Shown: positions 6,862 to 11,025 of the stretch, piece by piece
How positions within the stretch are numbered: the stretch's first letter is position 1
How the letters are laid out: each line of letters opens with the position of its first letter
Program-made: the position numbers and the translations under genes
Origin: an uncultured Angelakisella sp.
GTDB taxonomy: Bacteria > Bacillota > Clostridia > Oscillospirales > Ruminococcaceae
Reading direction: 5' to 3'
Assembly (NCBI GenBank): GCA_904420255.1
Contig: CAJFUT010000312.1
Span: forward strand, 1-11,025
DNA length: 11,025 bases
The notes under the pieces: model-generated
Told to the model about the DNA's origin: nothing
Seen by the model: the letters and a program-made list of their open reading frames with translations, nothing else
Databases searched by the model: none

Positions 6862-7134
6862 ATGAAGGACTTGGCCCAGTGCAGGAAGGAAATCGATGAG
6901 GTGGACCGGCAGCTCCTCCGGCTCTTTGAGGAGCGGATGGCCCTCTGCCGGGAGGTGGCGCGGTATAAAAGGGCCCACGGCCTGCCCACCCTGGACGCCT
7001 CCCGGGAGGAGGCGGTGCTGGCGGCCCTGGCGGGCAAGACCGCCCCGGAGCTGCTCCCCTATGCCCGGAAGCTCTGGCGCGTGCTGATGGACCTCTCCAA
7101 GGAATTCCAGGACCAGGGGGGAATTTCCCCTTGA
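6862..7134 (+). CDS. Stand-alone AroQ-type chorismate mutase
   Basis: This 90-residue all-helical protein converts chorismate to prephenate, the first step toward Phe and Tyr. All expected AroQ active-site positions are present: R8, R25, K36, D45, R48, E49, S79 and Q83. The first six keep a constant three-residue offset from R11, R28, K39, D48, R51 and E52 of the Escherichia coli mutase domain; S79 and Q83 correspond to S84 and Q88. There is no fused prephenate dehydratase, dehydrogenase or DAHP synthase domain. The start is ATG 6862 after AAGGAG (6848-6853); ATG 6854 is out of frame. Its stop codon overlaps the -35 box of the next promoter, and no terminator separates it from the T-box leader, so it may be partly co-transcribed with the importer operon. 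An alternative would be a related isochorismate-pyruvate lyase, but I see no siderophore context. Confidence 0.93.
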   Translation: MKDLAQCRKEIDEVDRQLLRLFEERMALCREVARYKRAHGLPTLDASREEAVLAALAGKTAPELLPYARKLWRVLMDLSKEFQDQGGISP

Positions 7135-7159
7135 CATTTCCCCGGGGGCGGCATATAAT
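7131..7159 (+). promoter_or_regulatory. Perfect-consensus sigma-A promoter of the T-box operon
   Basis: TTGACA (7131-7136), a 17-base spacer and TATAAT (7154-7159) are an exact consensus match. The -35 box overlaps the stop codon (7132-7134) of the chorismate mutase gene. Transcription should begin near 7166, just ahead of T-box stem I. Confidence 0.95.
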
Positions 7160-7165
7160 GCTCTT

Positions 7166-7440
7166 AAACCGAGGAAGCGGAGATAAAACCAGGCACGACC
7201 CCACAGAGAGCCGGCGGCGCTGAGAGCCCGGCGGGAAACGATCTGGACAAATGGACCGCGGAGGGCGGGGGTGAAAGGCAGTCTGCCGAGTATGTCCCGA
7301 CGGGGGGCGCCCGTTACAGAGCCGGGGATGTGTTGGCATCCTGCTGAGAGGCTGCGGCCGAAAGCCGCGGCAAACAAGGTGGCACCGCAGATTTGACGTC
7401 TGTCCTTGTTCCCGAAAGGGAAAGGACGGGCGTTTTTTTA
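7166..7440 (+). promoter_or_regulatory. T-box leader, tryptophan-specific by its specifier codon
   Basis: This RNA leader senses uncharged tRNA and controls transcription of the importer genes. Stem I starts with GCGG (7177-7180) followed by AGATA, and closes on CCGC (7256-7259). CCAG (7189-7192) pairs with CTGG (7243-7246), leaving a specifier loop in which TGG (7252-7254) is followed by A. A stem III-like hairpin lies at 7351-7371. The T-box sequence AACAAGGTGGCACCGCAG is at 7373-7390. Its UGGC bulge would pair with a tRNA ending GCCA, and bacterial tRNA-Trp has discriminator G. AACAAGG (7373-7379) is the exact complement of CCTTGTT (7404-7410), forming the antiterminator; CAGA (7388-7391) pairs with TCTG (7399-7402). 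This also accounts for the lack of a gene from 7135 to 7440. The Trp assignment is inferred from the specifier, the bulge and the downstream transporter together. Confidence 0.93.
7397..7439 (+). terminator. T-box-controlled terminator
   Basis: The stem 7397-7432 pairs CGTCTGTCCT with AGGACGGGCG and TTCCC with GGGAA, around a GAAA loop and a small TG bulge, and is followed by seven Ts (7433-7439). Its left arm contains CCTTGTT (7404-7410), which is also the right arm of the antiterminator, so the two structures exclude each other. It probably also ends chorismate mutase transcripts. Confidence 0.93.
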
Positions 7441-7540
7441 TTCCTCTATTCCGGGGAAGGGACGCCACGTACGGCCACTCCAACAGGTGGAACGCCCGCC
7501 GGGCAGGCCCCGGCAGAATTGAAGAATGGAGTAACCGACG

Positions 7541-8536
7541 ATGAAAAAGCTGCTTTCCCTTTTCCTCTGCGCCGCGATGATCCTGGCCCTGGCGGGCTGC
7601 GCCCAGGGGGGCTCCTCCTCCCAGGAATCCGCCCAGGGGGAGGCCGCCCCGGAGGGGGCGAAGGAAGTGACGGTGGGCCTCATCCAGCTGATGGAGCATC
7701 CCTCCCTGGATGAGATTCGCGCCGCCATCAAGGCCCGGATCCAGGAGCGGGCCGGCGAGTACGGCCTCTCGGTGGAGGTCCAGTACCAGAACGCCCAGAA
7801 CGACACCAGCACCATCAACACCATCTGCCAGCAGTTTGTGGCCAACGGGGTGGACGCCATTGTGGCCATCGCCACCCCCGCCGCCCAGGGGGCCGCCGCC
7901 GCGGCCCAGAACACCGGTATCCCCATCATCTTCAGCGCCGTCACCGACCCGGCCGCCGCCGGCCTGGTGGAGAACCTCACGGCCCCAGAGGGGAACGTCA
8001 CCGGCACCTCCGACGCCATCCCGGTGGAGAAAATTTTCTCCCTGGCCGCCGAGCTGACCCCCGATGTGAAAAGCTTCGGCCTCATCTACAACACCAGCGA
8101 GGTGAACAGCCTCTCGGTGATCGAGGAAACCAAAGCCTACCTGGACGGCCAGGGCATCCCCTATGTGGACGGGGCGGTGACCAGTTCCGCCGACGTCCAG
8201 ACCTCCGCCCGGCACCTGCTGGAGCAGTGCGACGCCCTTTTCGCCCCCATTGACAACACCGTGGCCGGGGCCATGGGGGTGGTGGCCGCCGAGGCCATCC
8301 AGGCGGGCAAGCCGGTCTATGTGGCGGCGGATTCCATGGTGGCCGACGGGGGCTTCGCCACCGTGGGGGTCAACTACACCAACCTGGGCACCCAGACCGG
8401 GGACATGGTGCTGAAGATCCTCTCCGGCACCCCGGTGTCGGAGGTGCCGGTGGAGGTCCTCCGGGACAACGCCGTCACCGTCAACCCCGAAACCGCCGCC
8501 GCCATCGGGGTGGACGTTTCCCAATACGTCCAGTAA
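7541..8536 (+). CDS. trpX: ABC importer substrate-binding lipoprotein, TrpX-like
   Basis: This 331-residue protein is the extracytoplasmic binding component of an ABC importer. It begins with a lipoprotein signal: MKK, a hydrophobic core, then LAGC with the lipidated cysteine at C20, followed by a Ser/Gln/Gly/Glu-rich tether to about residue 45. The mature part starts VTVGLIQLMEHPSLDEIRAAIKARIQ and contains VEVQYQNAQNDTSTINTICQQFVANGVDAIVAIATPAAQ and IPIIFSAVTDPAAAGLV, the pattern of the ABC_sub_bind family (Pfam PF04392). Family members next to Trp T-boxes are predicted tryptophan carriers; the substrate here is inferred from the leader, not from binding residues. The start is ATG 7541 with GGAG at 7528-7531. 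It is the first gene of a three-gene operon. Confidence 0.9.
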   Translation: MKKLLSLFLCAAMILALAGCAQGGSSSQESAQGEAAPEGAKEVTVGLIQLMEHPSLDEIRAAIKARIQERAGEYGLSVEVQYQNAQNDTSTINTICQQFVANGVDAIVAIATPAAQGAAAAAQNTGIPIIFSAVTDPAAAGLVENLTAPEGNVTGTSDAIPVEKIFSLAAELTPDVKSFGLIYNTSEVNSLSVIEETKAYLDGQGIPYVDGAVTSSADVQTSARHLLEQCDALFAPIDNTVAGAMGVVAAEAIQAGKPVYVAADSMVADGGFATVGVNYTNLGTQTGDMVLKILSGTPVSEVPVEVLRDNAVTVNPETAAAIGVDVSQYVQ

Positions 8537-8577
8537 TCCCCTTTTCCCCGAAAAATTCCCCTCCAGGAGGTATTTTC

Positions 8578-9474
8578 ATGAGCCTTTTCGTCCTTCAGGG
8601 CGCCGTGGAGCAGGGCTTCATCTACAGCCTTGTGGCCCTGGCCCTCTACCTCTCCTTCCGCACCCTGGATATCGCCGACCTGACCACCGACGGCACCTTC
8701 ACCCTGGGGGCCGCCTGTTCCGCCATCATGACCGTCCAGGGGCACCCCTGGGCGGGGCTGGGGCTGGCCCTCCTGCTGGGGGCCGCCGCCGGCCTTGTCA
8801 CCGCCCTGCTCCAGACGAGGCTTGGGGTCCAGCCCATCCTGGCGGGGATCATCACCATGACCGGCCTTTACACCATCAACCTCCTGGTGATGGGGGGCCG
8901 CTCCAACCTGAATATGCTCCAGGAGGAGAACGTCTTTACCGCCGCCCAGGCCGCCCTGGGCTCCCTGGGAACGCCGCTGCTGGCCTTCCTCTTTGCCGCC
9001 GGGGCGGGGCTGCTGCTGACCTTCTTCCTGCGGACCCAACTGGGGCTTTCCATCCGGGCCACCGGGGACAACCGCCAGATGGTGGCGGCCTCCTCCATCA
9101 ATCCCGCCGTCACCACCGCCGTGGGCCTCTGCCTGGCCAACGCCATGACCGCCCTTTCCGGGGCCCTTCTGGCCCAGTACCAGAAGTTCTCCGACGTGAG
9201 CCTGGGCACCGGCATGGTGGTCATCGGCCTTGCCAGCCTCATCATCGGGGAGGTGGTCCTGGGCCGGGGCGGGGTGTTCCGGGGGGCGGCCGCCGCCCTG
9301 CTGGGGGCGGTGATCTACCGCATCATCATCGCCGCGGCCCTCACCGCCAATGTCAACGCCCAGTATTTCAAGCTGGTTTCCGCCGTGATCGTGGCCGCCG
9401 CCATCTCCTACCCGGCGGTGGCGGAGCGGGTCCGGTTCCATCAAAAGCGGAAGGAGGCGGAGCGAAATGGCTGA
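8578..9474 (+). CDS. trpY: ABC importer permease, TrpY-like
   Basis: This 298-residue integral membrane protein is the channel subunit of the importer. Long hydrophobic segments alternate with short loops; I count roughly eight to nine membrane spans. The N terminus (QGAVEQGFIYSLVALALYLSFRTLDIADLTTDGTFTLGAACSA) is typical of the branched-chain amino acid-type permease family (BPD_transp_2). The stretch LGLSIRATGDNRQMVAASSIN (about 152-172) is the cytoplasmic coupling loop that contacts the ATPase. The start is ATG 8578 after AGGAGG (8565-8570). It follows the binding protein by 41 bases and overlaps the ATPase gene by 8 bases, so the latter two are translationally coupled. The C terminus is a short basic tail (RVRFHQKRKEAERNG). 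Confidence 0.92.
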   Translation: MSLFVLQGAVEQGFIYSLVALALYLSFRTLDIADLTTDGTFTLGAACSAIMTVQGHPWAGLGLALLLGAAAGLVTALLQTRLGVQPILAGIITMTGLYTINLLVMGGRSNLNMLQEENVFTAAQAALGSLGTPLLAFLFAAGAGLLLTFFLRTQLGLSIRATGDNRQMVAASSINPAVTTAVGLCLANAMTALSGALLAQYQKFSDVSLGTGMVVIGLASLIIGEVVLGRGGVFRGAAAALLGAVIYRIIIAAALTANVNAQYFKLVSAVIVAAAISYPAVAERVRFHQKRKEAERNG

Positions 9475-10273
9475 GCTGCTGCGCCTGGAGAAGGTGTCCA
9501 AGACCTTCTCCCCCGGCACCCCCCAGGAGAAAAAGGCCCTGGAGGACCTTTCCCTCACCCTGGAGAAGGGGGAATTTGTCACCGTCATTGGCAGCAACGG
9601 CGCCGGCAAGACCACCCTTTTCGGGGCGGTGGCGGGGAGCTTCTACCCCGACCGGGGCCGGGTGGTGCTGGACGGGGAGGACGTCACCTTCCTGCCGGAG
9701 CACCGGCGGGCAAAGTACATCGGCCGGCTGTTCCAGGACCCCCTTCGGGGCACCGCCCCCCACATGACCATTGAGGAAAACCTGGCCCTGGCCTACCACC
9801 GGGCGGGAGGGAGCTTCGCCCTGCGCCTCACCGGGAAGCGGGAGCGGGAGCTGTTCCGGGAGCGGCTGGCCCAGCTGGGGCTGGGGCTGGAGGACCGGAT
9901 GAAAAGCCCGGTGGGCCTTCTCTCGGGGGGGCAGCGCCAGGCCCTCACCCTCCTGATGGCCACCCTGGTGACCCCGAAGCTCCTCCTCTTAGACGAGCAC
10001 ACCGCCGCCCTGGACCCCGCCACCGCCGAAAAGGTGCTGGAGCTGACCGAAAGGACGGTGGCAGAGGAGCGGATCACCTGCATGATGATCACCCACAACA
10101 TCTCCTCGGCCCTGAGCCTGGGCAGCCGCACCGTCATGATGGACGGGGGCCGCATCGTCCTGGACCTCTCCGGCCCGGAGCGGGCGGGGATGACCGTCCC
10201 CCGGCTGCTGGAGCTGTTCCGGGAGCGGGCCGCCCACGACCTGGACAACGACCGGATGCTCCTGGAGCGGTAA
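9467..10273 (+). CDS. trpZ: ABC importer ATP-binding protein, TrpZ-like
   Basis: This 268-residue cytoplasmic ATPase powers the importer. All nucleotide-binding motifs are intact: Walker A GSNGAGKTT (42-50), Q-loop Q90 in LFQDP, signature LSGGQ (152-156), Walker B LLLLDE (172-177) followed by H178, and switch histidine H210 in MITHN. The residue after the catalytic glutamate is His where Pro is most common, a variation seen in this subfamily. The start is ATG 9467 with AAGGAGG at 9451-9457, lying within the end of the permease gene. It is the last gene of the operon; a strong terminator follows directly. The partner genes mark it as an importer ATPase rather than a general branched-chain amino acid component. 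Confidence 0.94.
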   Translation: MAELLRLEKVSKTFSPGTPQEKKALEDLSLTLEKGEFVTVIGSNGAGKTTLFGAVAGSFYPDRGRVVLDGEDVTFLPEHRRAKYIGRLFQDPLRGTAPHMTIEENLALAYHRAGGSFALRLTGKRERELFRERLAQLGLGLEDRMKSPVGLLSGGQRQALTLLMATLVTPKLLLLDEHTAALDPATAEKVLELTERTVAEERITCMMITHNISSALSLGSRTVMMDGGRIVLDLSGPERAGMTVPRLLELFRERAAHDLDNDRMLLER

Positions 10274-10277
10274 AAGC

Positions 10278-10312
10278 AAACCCTCCGTTCCGACTGGAAC
10301 GGAGGGTTTTTC
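10278..10312. terminator. Strong, probably bidirectional terminator
   Basis: A perfect 14-bp stem (AAACCCTCCGTTCC, 10278-10291, with 10296-10309) has a GACT loop and a TTTTT run on the plus side (10307-10311). On the minus side it is preceded by As and followed by TTTGCTTTT, so it can also end the convergent AbrB-family gene. It lies just after the stop codon of the ATPase gene. Confidence 0.95.
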
Positions 10313-10341
10313 AGTTCAAAAAGAGTAGGAACGGGGGCGGG

Positions 10342-11025
10342 TCAGGTGATGAGGTGCACCACCAGGTTGATGATGTGGGGGAAGACGGTGACCACCGTGA
10401 TCATCCGCATGATCTGGATGAAGGAGACGTCGGGGTTATCCACCCCCAGGTCGGAGGCGATGAGGGCCATGTCCGAGGCGCCGGCGGGGGTGGCGATGAG
10501 CATGGCCTCGGCCCGGTTCAGATGGGTGAACTTGGGGATGAGCCAGCCCATGAAAAAGCAGTTGGCAAAGTAGGCGATGAGGAGGATGATGGCGGGCAGG
10601 ATCAGGAAGCGCAGCTCCATAATCTCATCCCGGCCGAAATAGCAGCCGATGTAGCAGCCGGTGAGGACCTGGGCCACCCGCTTGAGCCACCGGGGGATGT
10701 AGCCCTTCCCCACGGTGAGCTTGAAGACCAGGGAGCTGACGGTGGAGAAGAGGATGGCCCCGGCGGGGATGCCGGTCCATTTGCCGAAGAAGCCGAAGAC
10801 GCAGGCCACCGCCATGGTCATCAGGATCACCTGGGGGCTTTTTGCGGGGTCGGCGGGCTTTTTGGGCTTGGGGGCGGCGGGGGCTCCGGGGGCGCCGGAG
10901 CCTGCGGCGGCCTTCACCGGCGCCTTGGAGGTGAGCCCCACCGCCTTGGTGATCATGAGGGGGAAAACCCCCAGCCCCGCGGCCATCCGCACAAACTGGA
11001 GCACCGCCACCTTGGGGACGTCGGC
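10342..11025 (-). CDS. AbrB-family membrane protein, C-terminal part
   Basis: The reading frame stays open to the right window edge, so the N-terminal part of the gene is missing; 227 residues are visible. They match the AbrB duplication family (PF05145, often labelled 'ammonia monooxygenase'), membrane proteins built from two repeats of hydrophobic helices. Recognisable pieces are DVPKVAVLQFVRMAAGL at the end of the first repeat, then in the second repeat GKWTGIPAGAILFSTVSSLVFKL, RVAQVLTGCYIGCYF, LTHLNRAEAMLIATPAGASDMALIASDLGV-like residues and a final IQIMRMITVVTVFPHIINLV. These close relatives of TctA-like carriers have no firmly established substrate. An Ala/Pro/Lys-rich linker separates the repeats (10834-10929). 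A GTG at 11010 could be mistaken for the start, but family residues continue upstream of it. It converges on the importer operon; no functional link is evident. Confidence 0.88.
   Translation of the reverse strand, partial: ADVPKVAVLQFVRMAAGLGVFPLMITKAVGLTSKAPVKAAAGSGAPGAPAAPKPKKPADPAKSPQVILMTMAVACVFGFFGKWTGIPAGAILFSTVSSLVFKLTVGKGYIPRWLKRVAQVLTGCYIGCYFGRDEIMELRFLILPAIILLIAYFANCFFMGWLIPKFTHLNRAEAMLIATPAGASDMALIASDLGVDNPDVSFIQIMRMITVVTVFPHIINLVVHLIT

Noticed and set aside
7244..7246. A second TGG as the T-box specifier codon
   Set aside because: CTGG at 7243-7246 pairs with CCAG at 7189-7192 in stem I, so it is not in the loop. It would read Trp as well, so the assignment is unaffected.
6842..8524. 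Open frame of 560 codons on the minus strand across chorismate mutase, the T-box and trpX
   Set aside because: It would run through a promoter, a T-box and two recognised genes, and its translation is His/Gly-rich shadow sequence.
11008..11010. GTG as the true start of the AbrB-family protein
   Set aside because: The frame is open to the window edge, and the residues before the GTG (ADVPK) continue a typical family segment, so the gene is cut off rather than starting here.

Overview
The window looks like core chromosome from a GC-rich member of the Clostridia, most likely an Oscillospiraceae/Flavonifractor-like gut anaerobe. This is inferred from the darA-holB-ricT gene order typical of Firmicutes, a clostridial 2[4Fe-4S] ferredoxin, a tRNA-sensing T-box leader, strong AGGAGG-type ribosome binding sites and very high third-position GC. 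Nothing in it looks like a prophage, an insertion sequence or a CRISPR array.

Layout: (1) bases 1-205 hold no gene but are packed with inverted repeats. (2) 206-2388 is a compact forward cluster: a cyclic-di-AMP-binding PII-like protein (darA), the DNA polymerase III delta-prime clamp-loader subunit (holB) and the Fe-S/PSP1 protein RicT. (3) 2475-2645 is a 56-residue ferredoxin with its own promoter and terminator. (4) 2818-3387 is a bactofilin with a consensus promoter and a terminator. (5) 3495-5660 is tex, an S1/YqgF RNA-binding protein. (6) 5661-5820 is an AT-rich intergenic stretch with a terminator between convergent genes. (7) trxB (thioredoxin reductase) lies on the minus strand at 5821-6732, divergent from (8) a small AroQ-type chorismate mutase at 6862-7134. 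(9) 7131-7439 is a perfect sigma-A promoter followed by a T-box leader that reads as tryptophan-specific. It controls (10) a three-gene ABC importer (lipoprotein, permease, ATPase; 7541-10273) of the trpXYZ type. (11) A strong terminator separates this from (12) the C-terminal part of an AbrB-family membrane protein on the minus strand, cut by the window edge.

The most informative region is 6800-10310. A chorismate mutase, which draws chorismate toward Phe/Tyr, sits directly in front of a leader whose specifier codon is UGG. The acceptor-binding bulge of that leader is UGGC, which fits a tRNA with discriminator G, as bacterial tRNA-Trp has. The importer should therefore be made when charged tRNA-Trp is scarce. 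I see no terminator between the mutase and the leader, so mutase transcripts probably also pass through the T-box. The rest of the window is well-known housekeeping content. I did not find a clearly undescribed system. The items most worth checking are the overlapping inverted repeats at 9-62, the mutase/T-box arrangement, and the charged linker inside the AbrB protein.
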